Part shown: one piece after another, positions 1 to 6,352 of the stretch
Layout: every line of letters starts with the position of its first letter
Numbering within the stretch: the first letter of the stretch is position 1
Origin: Egerieenecus sp048201975
Lineage (GTDB): Bacteria > Bacillota > Clostridia > Christensenellales > Aristaeellaceae
Direction: 5' to 3'
NCBI GenBank assembly: GCA_048201975.1
Contig: DBFBGQ010000145.1
Coordinates: forward strand, 1-24,204
DNA: 24,204 bases
Made by a program: the position numbers and the translations under genes
The notes under the pieces: model-generated
The model's database searches: none
Told to the model about the DNA's origin: nothing
The model's input: the letters and a program-made list of their open reading frames with translations, nothing else

Positions 1-2
1 CC

Positions 3-872
3 TTTACCCAGAAGTTTGAGGTGCTGCGCCCGGTGCGCCAGGAAATCGTCCGGGAGGATGGCCGCACGGTGGCCGTGGTGCTCAACACCCAGGATAAGCT
101 CACCGTGACCCACTCGGTGGTGGGCAACGTGGTGTTTGCCACCTCCGACGAGAAGTACCGGCCCTTCAGCCCCATCCTGCGCCATAACGAAGACACCGAC
201 GAGGTGCTGCTCCAGATCCGCTGCGAAGCGGAGCTCAACGAGGATGGCGGCTATGTCACCGACGCGGACGGAAACCCCAGCTATCAGGGCCGTTTCTTCC
301 GCCTGAGCTGGCTGGGCCTGCGCAACCTGAACCGCTTGGGCGTGGATAGCCTGAGCTTCAGCCAGAACGGCGTGCAGATGCTGGTCCGCCTGGAGGATAT
401 CCTCAACGAGGAAATGCAGGAAACCATCAACGAGATGGGCGGCAGCCTCAAGGAGGTGCGCTTCAAGTTTACCCTCCAGCCCGCTTCCGAGCTGAGCGAA
501 ACCGAGCAGGCGGCCGTGGCTGCCCAGCAGCCCATGACCAACGCCTGGCAGGCCAGCGTGGTCATGGTGATGGAAGGCCAGGAGATCCCCTTTGAGAGCT
601 ATCTGCCCAGCCTGCAGGTAACCGTGGATGCCGAGCCGGTGGCGCAGATCCTCACTGGGCTTGAGCTCTACGAGGAGGAAACCTTCCCCGAGTTCTGCGC
701 CCTGACCCAGGTTGCCGCCGACGGTCAGGCCTCCGCCCTGGAAAGCGCCTTTGTCATTCCCTTCCGGGAGAACGAGCTGACCCTGGTGGAGTATCCGCAG
801 ATCATGTTTACCGACCGTTACTACATCGCGCCGCTGACCCAGCGCGCCACGGTGTTCCTGAACCGGAAATAA
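3..872 (+). CDS. Unrecognised protein, 5' end outside the window
   Basis: The reading frame is open from the left edge (F-T-Q-K-F-E before the first possible GTG at 21), so the gene almost certainly begins upstream; about 289 residues are visible. I do not recognise the family. The visible part is acidic, with many short alternating hydrophobic/polar stretches suggesting a beta-rich protein. It has a short Gln/Ala-rich segment near the middle (AAVAAQQPM) and no transmembrane segment or obvious catalytic motif. It ends with TAA at 870-872, followed after 15 bases by a stem-loop. A surface or secreted protein is possible, but the N-terminus that would show a signal peptide is missing. Confidence is high that it is coding and very low on function. 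Confidence 0.75.
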   Translation, partial: FTQKFEVLRPVRQEIVREDGRTVAVVLNTQDKLTVTHSVVGNVVFATSDEKYRPFSPILRHNEDTDEVLLQIRCEAELNEDGGYVTDADGNPSYQGRFFRLSWLGLRNLNRLGVDSLSFSQNGVQMLVRLEDILNEEMQETINEMGGSLKEVRFKFTLQPASELSETEQAAVAAQQPMTNAWQASVVMVMEGQEIPFESYLPSLQVTVDAEPVAQILTGLELYEEETFPEFCALTQVAADGQASALESAFVIPFRENELTLVEYPQIMFTDRYYIAPLTQRATVFLNRK

Positions 873-887
873 TGCATGGCATACAAG

Positions 888-919
888 GAGGGGCTGCTTC
901 CGAAAGGAGGCAGCCCCTC
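888..919 (+). terminator. Stem-loop after the first gene
   Basis: A 14-bp nearly perfect stem (888-901 with 906-919) closed by a GAAA tetraloop begins 15 bases after the stop codon. The following T-tract is short (TTGC), so it may terminate only partially or mainly protect the 3' end. Confidence 0.6.
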
Positions 920-949
920 TTGCAGGTGGTGAAAAACCGCCCCCTGCTC

Positions 950-978
950 TTGCGCCGGCGGCAAAAACGTGCTATACT
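950..978 (+). promoter_or_regulatory. Promoter of the trpS T-box transcript
   Basis: TTGCGC (950-955), a 17-base spacer and TATACT (973-978) form a good sigma-A-type promoter. It would start transcription near 985, directly ahead of the T-box stem I. Confidence 0.7.
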
Positions 979-984
979 GTCCCT

Positions 985-1230
985 ACACCGATGAGGGGCA
1001 AAAGTAACGCGGTTACAGGCGGAAGCGAGCCGGGGAGGGTGCGAGCCCGGCGGCGCGGAGCCGTGGGAAATGGCGCCCCGAGGGTCCGGGGGAACGCATG
1101 GGCCAGTATCCCGGGACGGGCGCCCGCCCGTGATCAGGGCAAGGAGTGGAGCGCCGCAGCCCGGCGCTCAATCGGGGTGGCACCGCAGGCAACCTGTCCC
1201 CAGGGAGGGACGAGGCTGCTTTTTTATTTC
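985..1230 (+). promoter_or_regulatory. T-box riboswitch (tRNA-Trp responsive)
   Basis: This leader reads the charging state of a tRNA and controls trpS by choosing between antiterminator and terminator. The T-box core GGGGTGGCACCGC is at 1174-1186. Its TGGC bulge (1178-1181) fits a tRNA acceptor ending G-CCA, as bacterial tRNA-Trp does. Stem III is visible at 1149-1169 (AGCGCC/GGCGCT). The distal stem I region carries a GGGTGCGAGCC-type loop at 1037-1047. Trp specifier candidates are TGG at 1064-1066 or 1071-1073; I cannot decide between them by eye. The terminator uses GCAG..CCTGTCCC (1185-1200) against GGGACGAGGCTGC (1207-1219), followed by TTTTTT (1220-1225). The T-box bases lie in the competing arm, as expected. 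Family identification is firm; the specifier choice is inference. Confidence 0.92.
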
Positions 1231-1292
1231 CCCGAACGCTGCAAAACGCGGGCGCCATGCCGTCCGCACGGAAGGAAAGGGGAGACTGTACC

Positions 1293-2309
1293 ATGAGCGA
1301 AACGGTCGCAACAGCCAAGAAACCGGTCATTTTTTCGGGCATTCAGCCCTCGGGCACGCTGACCCTGGGCAACTACATCGGCGCGCTGCGGAATTTTTCC
1401 CTGCTGCAGGATGACTATGACTGCATCTACTGCGTGGTGGACATGCACGCCATCACCGTCCGGCAGGACCCCGCCGCGCTGCGCCGGCGCTGCCAGGAGC
1501 TGGTGGCCATTTATCTGGCCAGCGGCCTGGACCCGGAAAAGAGCCTGATCTATTGCCAAAGCCACGTGAGCGGCCATGCCGAGCTGGGTTGGATCCTGGA
1601 TTGCTTCACCTACATGGGCGAGCTGAACCGCATGACCCAATTCAAGGACAAGTGCGCCAAGCATGCCGACAACATCAACGCCGGCCTGTACACCTATCCC
1701 GTGCTCATGGCCGCGGATATCCTGCTCTATCAGACCAACCTGGTGCCCGTGGGCGTGGACCAGAAGCAGCATCTGGAGATCTGCCGGGATATCGCCCAGC
1801 GGTTCAACGGCGTGTACGGGGATGTGTTCACCATTCCCGAGCCCTACATCGCCAAGGTGGGCGCGAAGATCATGAGCCTCCAGGAGCCCACCAGAAAAAT
1901 GTCCAAGTCCGACCCCGAGGAAACCTATGTGGCCCTGCTGGACGAGCCCGACGTCATCCGCCGCAAGATCAAGCGCGCCGTCACCGATTCCGACGGGGAG
2001 ATCCGCTATGATCCCGAGAACAAACCCGGCGTTTCCAACCTGCTGAGCATCATGTCCGCCCTGGGCGCGGGGAGCATCGAGTCCCTGTGCGCGGAGATGG
2101 CCGGCAAGGGTTACGGCGAGCTCAAGGCCCGGACCACCGATTGCGTCATTGAGGCCCTGGCCCCCTTGCAGCGGGAGTTCAAGCGCCTAATCGCCGACAA
2201 GGCCTATTTGCAGACCCTCATCAACACCAATGCGGAAAAGGCCGCCTACCGCGCCAATAAGACCCTGCGCAAGGTGCAGAAGAAAATCGGCTTTGCCAGC
2301 AGGGGGTAA
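1293..2309 (+). CDS. trpS: Tryptophan--tRNA ligase
   Basis: Cytoplasmic class I aminoacyl-tRNA synthetase that charges tRNA-Trp using ATP. The 338-residue product has the family's usual length. The HIGH-equivalent motif is TLGN at residues 24-27 within PSGTLTLGNYIGAL, and the KMSKS loop is at residues 202-206. The start is ATG 1293, with an AAAGGGGAG ribosome site ten bases upstream. The frame is open upstream to 1146, but that stretch is the T-box leader and should not be translated. The gene is the only one on this transcript and is regulated by the T-box and terminator upstream. The stop codon is followed by a G-rich run and repeat copy 1. Confidence 0.97.
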   Translation: MSETVATAKKPVIFSGIQPSGTLTLGNYIGALRNFSLLQDDYDCIYCVVDMHAITVRQDPAALRRRCQELVAIYLASGLDPEKSLIYCQSHVSGHAELGWILDCFTYMGELNRMTQFKDKCAKHADNINAGLYTYPVLMAADILLYQTNLVPVGVDQKQHLEICRDIAQRFNGVYGDVFTIPEPYIAKVGAKIMSLQEPTRKMSKSDPEETYVALLDEPDVIRRKIKRAVTDSDGEIRYDPENKPGVSNLLSIMSALGAGSIESLCAEMAGKGYGELKARTTDCVIEALAPLQREFKRLIADKAYLQTLINTNAEKAAYRANKTLRKVQKKIGFASRG

Positions 2310-2314
2310 AGGGG

Positions 2315-2603
2315 GGGGCGCAGGGGGGCGTGCGCCTCTCAGTACGTTGACAAAGGATTTCATCTCGAAATTCTTGCAGGTTGCGCATTGCGTTCTTGCA
2401 AGCGCAGAGATTTCGCGCCAGCAAGGTTGGGCGTGTTGCAGAAGTTGATTTCTGCAACGCGCCCACCTTGCTGGGTTGTTGATTTTGCTTGTAAAATCAA
2501 TTCCTTACAACTTCGGGCGACCTCTGGTTGACCGAATTTGCTTCCTCGAAAAAGTGGGTTTTCCCACTTTTTCGACACGCTGTGAGCGGCTCACCGGCCG
2601 CTC
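2315..2603. repeat. Multi-hairpin intergenic repeat, copy 1
   Basis: This fills the space between the convergent trpS and RNA methyltransferase genes. Bases 2473-2582 match the reverse complement of 21730-21839 at 104 of 110 positions without gaps. Read on the minus strand it holds, in order: a GC hairpin (2584-2603), an ACAGCGTGTCGAAAAAG edge, a 13-bp hairpin (2546-2575), a CTTCGG/CCGAA hairpin, a TTGATTTT/AAAATCAA hairpin, and a very long hairpin (2418-2474). The far edge is CTCAGTACGTTGACAAAGG (2338-2356) beside a GGCGCA/TGCGCC hairpin (2317-2336). It may be a MITE-like element or a structured RNA; no transposase is present. Outer boundaries are estimates. Confidence 0.75.
2418..2474. other. 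Long perfect-class hairpin inside repeat copy 1
   Basis: The arms beginning CCAGCAAGG and ending CCTTGCTGG pair over roughly 25 base pairs, with only one bulge and one G-T type mismatch, around a short loop (GTTGATT). This is much longer than a normal terminator stem and lacks a T-tract on either side. It lies next to the conserved repeat core but is not itself found in copy 2. Confidence 0.75.
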
Positions 2604-2610
2604 TTTTTTT
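2584..2610 (+). terminator. Intrinsic terminator facing the methyltransferase gene
   Basis: GAGCGGC (2584-2590) pairs with GCCGCTC (2597-2603) and is followed by seven T residues (2604-2610). It would stop rightward transcription from trpS or from repeat copy 1. It overlaps the last codons and stop of the opposing methyltransferase gene, so one sequence serves two purposes. Confidence 0.8.
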
Positions 2611-3511
2611 CATGGGTTTTGCGCAGGCGGGCCACGAAAAAACCCTCATACAGCGGGCCGGGAGCCACCAGCAGCGTGCCGGGAATCCGGCTGGGCAGGC
2701 GTGGCAACGCCTGGAAGGGCTCCAGGTCCAGGGGCAGCACCTCGCCTCCGGCGGAGGCCGCCCGAGCCAGCACCTCCTCGTTTTCCCTGGCGAGGATGGA
2801 ACAGGTGGAATAGATCATCTCGTGGCCCGGCTTAAGCAGGCGCAGCGCCTTTCGCAGCAGCGCCTCCTGGAGGCGGGCCGAGTTCTCCACTAGCTCCTGG
2901 GAGAACTTGCTGACCAATTCCCCATCCCGCAGGGCCAGGGTGCCGCTGCCGCTGCAGGGCGCGTCCAGCAGAATTTTGTCAAAGGAAAAAAAGTCGTCCA
3001 GGCGGCGCGCATCCTGCACCAGCACGGAAACCCGCCCCGCCCCCTGGCGCTGGAGGTTGAATTGCAGCCGCTGCGCGCGAATGGCGTTCTTCTCGCAGGC
3101 GGTGATCATGGCCTTGCCTGCGGAAAGGGCGGCCATCTGCGTGGTTTTGCCCCCGGGGGCCGCCGCCATGTCCAATATGCTCTCCCCTGCTCCCGGCCGG
3201 AGAAACAGCGGCGGAAGCATGGAGGAAAGGCTCTGGAGATAGATTCCCCCCTGCTGGTACATGGGCAGGGCCTGCACCGCCTCCTCCCGGCAGCCAGGAA
3301 GAATCAGCGCCTCCGGGCTCCAGGCCACGTCTTCCCACTCCAGCCCCGCCTGGGTCAGCCGGGCGCGAATCTCCTCCGGGGCAGCCTTGAGGGTATTCAC
3401 CCGCAGCGTCACCGGCCGCCGGCAGGCATATCCCTGCAAAATTTCCCCGGTAAGCTCCTCCCCATACTGCGCCTGCAGCGCCTGAACCAAAAATGCCGGA
3501 ATGGACGCCAT
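2591..3511 (-). CDS. RsmB/NOP-family RNA (cytosine-5) methyltransferase
   Basis: SAM-dependent enzyme that methylates C5 of a cytosine in rRNA or tRNA; the exact target cannot be told from sequence. The 306-residue protein has the SAM-binding motif ILDMAAAPGGKT (residues 112-123), the motif IV catalytic site DAPCSGSGT (183-191, Cys186) and the motif VI cysteine in YSTCSI (Cys237). Both cysteines of the NSUN/RsmF two-cysteine mechanism are present. It is shorter than full-length RsmF (about 450-480 residues) and lacks an obvious C-terminal RNA-binding extension, so it is closer to the compact members of the family. The start is ATG 3511, chosen because GGGGGAGG lies 7 bases upstream; a longer in-frame start at 3553 has no ribosome site. 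It is monocistronic. Confidence 0.9.
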   Translation of the reverse strand: MASIPAFLVQALQAQYGEELTGEILQGYACRRPVTLRVNTLKAAPEEIRARLTQAGLEWEDVAWSPEALILPGCREEAVQALPMYQQGGIYLQSLSSMLPPLFLRPGAGESILDMAAAPGGKTTQMAALSAGKAMITACEKNAIRAQRLQFNLQRQGAGRVSVLVQDARRLDDFFSFDKILLDAPCSGSGTLALRDGELVSKFSQELVENSARLQEALLRKALRLLKPGHEMIYSTCSILARENEEVLARAASAGGEVLPLDLEPFQALPRLPSRIPGTLLVAPGPLYEGFFVARLRKTHEKKSGR

Positions 3512-3543
3512 ACGCCCGCCTCCCCCATGGATGGAATAGCATG

Positions 3544-3573
3544 AGTATAGCACACCCGCCCCTCCGGGAGCAA
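3544..3573 (-). promoter_or_regulatory. Promoter of the RNA methyltransferase gene
   Basis: Read on the minus strand: TTGCTC, an 18-base spacer, and TATACT preceded by TGC (an extended -10). The predicted start gives a leader of about 26 bases before the ATG at 3511. Confidence 0.6.
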
Positions 3574-3652
3574 GGCGCGCCAGGCCCGGAAATGCTTTCG
3601 TGCGCGAAATGGATGGAATGATGAGGAAAAGCGTATCTTTTGCAAGAATTGC

Positions 3653-3681
3653 ATGACAAGGGCGGGACTTTGCGTTATAAT
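3653..3681 (+). promoter_or_regulatory. Promoter of the secreted-protein gene
   Basis: ATGACA (3653-3658), a 17-base spacer and a perfect TATAAT (3676-3681). Transcription would begin near 3688, about 50 bases before the ATG at 3738. Confidence 0.75.
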
Positions 3682-3737
3682 CATATCAGCGCCTGGCTTT
3701 CCAGGCAAATGACCACCATAAGTAGGAGGATTGTTAC

Positions 3738-5210
3738 ATGAAGAGATGGCTTGCTGCGCTTCTGGCCGCCCTGCTGCTGGCGCTCCCGCTGGCCGGCCTG
3801 GCGGAAAGCCCTGACGAACTGATGGAGAACGCCCTGGACGCCGGCTTCACCCTGGAGACGCAGATTTCCTTTTCCACCCAGAACCTTCCCTTCAGCGAGG
3901 AAGTGAACGGGCCCCTGAGCGATCTGCTCAACGCCGGCAGCATTTATCAGCTAATTTCCCGGGAGGGCCGCAACGCTTTTGCCCTGCAGCTGTCCGGCAA
4001 GGACGCCTTCCGGGCGGACTGGGAGCTCACCCAGAACCGGCTCTATTTCCAAAGCAACTGGCTGGGCACGGATGTGATCTCCTTTAACGGCGAGGAGCTG
4101 GAAACCACCGTCAACCGGATGCTTCAACTGTTCGGCGGCGCGGCGGGCGTCACCCTGGAGGATATCGAAAAGCAGCTGGAGGCCTTGTTCTCCCAGGAGG
4201 ACTGGGTGTCCATCCCCGACGACAGCAATCAGCTGCTTGACTTCCTGGAAGGGCTGTCCGAGCGCGTGGAGGTCAGCGACGTGACCCAGCAGCCCCGCAA
4301 TTGCGATCCCGCGGAGACGGTCTATTCCCTCACCCTCACGGCAGAGGATATCGCCCAGTATTATGAGATCGCTTTCTCCATGATGCGGAACAACCAGGGC
4401 ATGATGAATCTGCTCCAGCAGATGAACTTCACCGCCACACTGAACGGCGAATCCATGTCCGTCACCGAGGCCATGGACCGTTTTCCGGAAATGATCCGCG
4501 AGCAGGCGGAAAACTTCGGCGAAATCCCCGTGGAGATTTACCTGGACAGCAATAACCAGCCGGTAATGGTCACGAGCACCATGAGCTACGCAACCAACGG
4601 CAGCACCATGACCCTTGTGCTCACCCGGCAGACCACCATCGATGGCATTGGCTGGGCGCTCAATGTGGAACTGGCCCAGGATGATGTGGCGCTGGCGGGC
4701 ATCACCCTCTCCTACCTGGCGGACAGCCAGACCATGGACGTGTTCTCCCTGGCCGTGGTGGCCAAGCAGGAGGGCGCCGACGATGTGGAAATGCTCAGCG
4801 TCAGCTACCTGGCCGAAAAGGAGTACGAGGACAGCCAGGCCAAACTCAATGCCAACCTGACCTTCTCCTTCCGCCCGCAGGTGGACCAGGACCCCCTGCA
4901 GCTGACCCTGACCAGCAGCACCGACGCCGCCTTTGACGGCGAATCCGCCTCCCTGAACAGCGTGGCGAACCTCTTCCTCACCGGGGAGGAGGAACCCATC
5001 TTCACCCTGACGCGGACCACCGGCAGCATCGAGGCGCCCGCCTCTCTGTCGGAAGGAAATGTGGTCACCCCCGGCACCATGGACGATACCGAATTCCAGA
5101 CCTTTTTGAACCAGGAGCTGGCCACGCTCTCCGCCAGCATTCCCAAGGCGCTCCAGCTGCTCCCCCAGAGCGTGCTGCAAATCCTGCTGAGCAATATGTA
5201 CTTGCTGTAA
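3738..5210 (+). CDS. Secreted protein of unknown function
   Basis: A 490-residue protein with a clear Sec signal peptide: basic start (MKRW), hydrophobic core to about residue 20, and a likely signal peptidase I site after Ala22 (GLA/ES). There is no lipobox cysteine, cell-wall sorting motif or second membrane segment, so release or loose wall association is likely. The mature part is acidic and rich in short Thr/Ser/Val strands (for example TSTMSYATNGSTMTLVLT), suggesting an extended beta-rich fold. I recognise no family. The ribosome site AGGAGG (3724-3729) is 8 bases before the ATG. It forms its own transcription unit with a strong promoter and a strong terminator. Confidence 0.9.
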   Translation: MKRWLAALLAALLLALPLAGLAESPDELMENALDAGFTLETQISFSTQNLPFSEEVNGPLSDLLNAGSIYQLISREGRNAFALQLSGKDAFRADWELTQNRLYFQSNWLGTDVISFNGEELETTVNRMLQLFGGAAGVTLEDIEKQLEALFSQEDWVSIPDDSNQLLDFLEGLSERVEVSDVTQQPRNCDPAETVYSLTLTAEDIAQYYEIAFSMMRNNQGMMNLLQQMNFTATLNGESMSVTEAMDRFPEMIREQAENFGEIPVEIYLDSNNQPVMVTSTMSYATNGSTMTLVLTRQTTIDGIGWALNVELAQDDVALAGITLSYLADSQTMDVFSLAVVAKQEGADDVEMLSVSYLAEKEYEDSQAKLNANLTFSFRPQVDQDPLQLTLTSSTDAAFDGESASLNSVANLFLTGEEEPIFTLTRTTGSIEAPASLSEGNVVTPGTMDDTEFQTFLNQELATLSASIPKALQLLPQSVLQILLSNMYLL

Positions 5211-5227
5211 GCCCCCGGAAAGGGAAC

Positions 5228-5274
5228 GGGGCCGTTGCCAGGCGAATGCCTGCCGCAACGGCCCCTGTTTTTTT
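5228..5274 (+). terminator. Intrinsic terminator after the secreted-protein gene
   Basis: GGGGCCGTTGC pairs with GCAACGGCCCC, and an inner AGGC/GCCT stem is also seen. Seven T residues follow (5268-5274). It lies between convergent genes. Confidence 0.85.
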
Positions 5275-5284
5275 GCAGCGAGGG

Positions 5285-5560
5285 TCACTTGCCCCGGATA
5301 TCCAGGACATCCGCGTCCCCCACCAGCCATTCCATGGATACGTTCAGCGCCTTGGCCAGAATGCGCAGCTCCGCGTCGCACACGTGGCGCTGGTTTTTCT
5401 CAATGCGGGAAATCATCAGTTTGGTCATATCTTCCACGCCCATGAGCTGGATCTTTCTGGCAAGATCCTCCTGTGTCATGGGCGGCCGCTGGAGGGCCCG
5501 TCCCAGCCGCACGCGCTCCGCGCATAAGTTGCCCTTGATCATAAACATACTTTTCGCCAT
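5285..5560 (-). CDS. Small XRE-family helix-turn-helix regulator
   Basis: A 91-residue DNA-binding protein. Residues 28-79 fit an HTH_3/Cro-C1 domain: MTQEDLARKI forms the first two helices, SRIEKNQRHV the recognition region and following turn, and AKALNVSMEWLVG the characteristic last helix. There is no effector domain. ATG 5560 is chosen because AAGGAG lies about 7 bases upstream; in-frame starts further upstream (to 5650) would run through the control region. It is transcribed away from the SLOG gene at 5737, with which it shares an intergenic region carrying three phased repeats. This suggests, without proving, that it controls itself and its neighbour. Confidence 0.85.
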   Translation of the reverse strand: MAKSMFMIKGNLCAERVRLGRALQRPPMTQEDLARKIQLMGVEDMTKLMISRIEKNQRHVCDAELRILAKALNVSMEWLVGDADVLDIRGK

Positions 5561-5609
5561 CCGACGCTCCTTGCCTTGCAATCCTTTCGATAATTTTCTC
5601 TCTAGCTTA

Positions 5610-5637
5610 TTGATTTTATTCCAAAACAAGATACAAT
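5610..5637 (+). promoter_or_regulatory. Candidate promoter of the SLOG gene
   Basis: TTGATT (5610-5615), a 16-base spacer and TACAAT (5632-5637). The -10 overlaps the first CAAGATA repeat, so a protein bound there would block RNA polymerase. Confidence 0.55.
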
Positions 5638-5675
5638 GTGGACTAAGCAAGATATTCTTAATCCAAACATGATAC
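5623..5675. promoter_or_regulatory. Three helically phased repeats, candidate XRE operator
   Basis: CAAGATA occurs at 5627-5633 and 5648-5654, with a variant CATGATA at 5668-5674, each preceded by an A-rich stretch (AAAA, TAAG, AAA). The starts are 21 and 20 bases apart, about two helical turns, so all three face the same side of the DNA. They lie between the divergent XRE and SLOG genes, the first on the SLOG promoter -10. Binding by the XRE protein is inference. Confidence 0.6.
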
Positions 5676-5716
5676 TCACGGAAAATTCTGTGACCGAGGA
5701 GAGGAAAAGCGCCGCC

Positions 5717-5740
5717 ATGGCAGAAAGGAAAACACGATGA
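5717..5740 (+). CDS. Possible leader peptide MAERKTR overlapping the SLOG start
   Basis: ATG 5717 begins a seven-codon frame (MAERKTR) whose TGA stop (5738-5740) overlaps the ATG of the SLOG gene as ATGA. A purine-rich GAGGAGAGG lies at 5696-5704, 12 bases upstream, slightly far for an ideal ribosome site. It could couple translation to the SLOG gene or be a chance occurrence. Confidence 0.3.
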   Translation: MAERKTR

Positions 5741-6210
5741 AAGGCATTTGCGGATTCTGTGGGCATCGGGACGCCCCCAGCTCCATCCGCTCCGCGCTGG
5801 AAAGCGCCATCGAAAGGTACATCGTCAGCGGACAGGTGGATACGTTCTATGTGGGAAACCAGGGCGCCTACGACCGGATTGTGACGGGCATACTGCAAAA
5901 GCTGAAAAAGAAATATGCGGACATTCAGTATTATGTGGTGCTCGCATATCTGCCGGGGAAAAAGCGCGCCTACGCCGACGAGATTCCCACCATTCTCCCG
6001 GAGGGGATTGAGCTGGTGCCCAGCCAGTTCGCCATCGCCCGCCGGAACCGCTGGATGGTGGATCAGGTCAAGTACATGATCGCCTACGTCACCCGGGATA
6101 TGGGCGGCGCGGCGCAGACCCTGGCCTACGCCCAAAGAAAGGGCGTCATTGTGGTCAACCTGGGCCGCGAAGGCCCGCAGCGGGCCTCCCTCCCCGGAAA
6201 AGGGGTATAA
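5737..6210 (+). CDS. SLOG-fold (DUF1273/YpsA-like) protein
   Basis: A 157-residue single-domain protein. The pattern fits the SLOG superfamily of Rossmann-like proteins that bind nucleotides or nucleotide-derived ligands: an N-terminal GFCGHRD (residues 6-12), YVGNQGAYD (38-46), a central R-x-x-W-M-V-D (103-109), and the phosphate-loop signature GGAAQT (123-128) followed by an A-x-x-K-G-V-x-V-V-N strand. This resembles the DUF1273/YpsA branch, whose biochemical role is not settled. No membrane segment is present. The start is ATG 5737, with AAAGGAAAA just upstream. It is divergent from an XRE regulator and shares its control region. SLOG proteins also appear in nucleotide-signalling conflict systems, but no effector is visible here. 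Confidence 0.8.
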   Translation: MKGICGFCGHRDAPSSIRSALESAIERYIVSGQVDTFYVGNQGAYDRIVTGILQKLKKKYADIQYYVVLAYLPGKKRAYADEIPTILPEGIELVPSQFAIARRNRWMVDQVKYMIAYVTRDMGGAAQTLAYAQRKGVIVVNLGREGPQRASLPGKGV

Positions 6211-6286
6211 AAAATCCCGCCTTCAAGCGCCGCCTGAAAGCGGAGGTTTTTCAAAGGGGCGACGGTTCCCTGCCGTTACGGGTTGC

Positions 6287-6305
6287 AAAATGGGCATCCT
6301 TGCCC
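6287..6305 (-). terminator. Small terminator-like hairpin after the CBM9-like gene
   Basis: On the minus strand GGGCA and TGCCC pair around AGGA, followed by ATTTT. The stem is only 5 bp. The rest of 6211-6352 holds GC-rich inverted repeats and no gene. Confidence 0.35.
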
Positions 6306-6352
6306 GCCGGCGCCGTCCAGCGGGGAATCGCCGGGGCCGTCAAGCCGCGGGG

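Noticed and set aside
1146..1292. N-terminal extension of trpS
   Set aside because: It lies inside the T-box stem III and terminator, and TrpS has normal length from ATG 1293.
5619..5675. Short regularly spaced repeats as a possible CRISPR
   Set aside because: The repeats are only 7 bases, three in number, and lie on a promoter. No cas genes are present.
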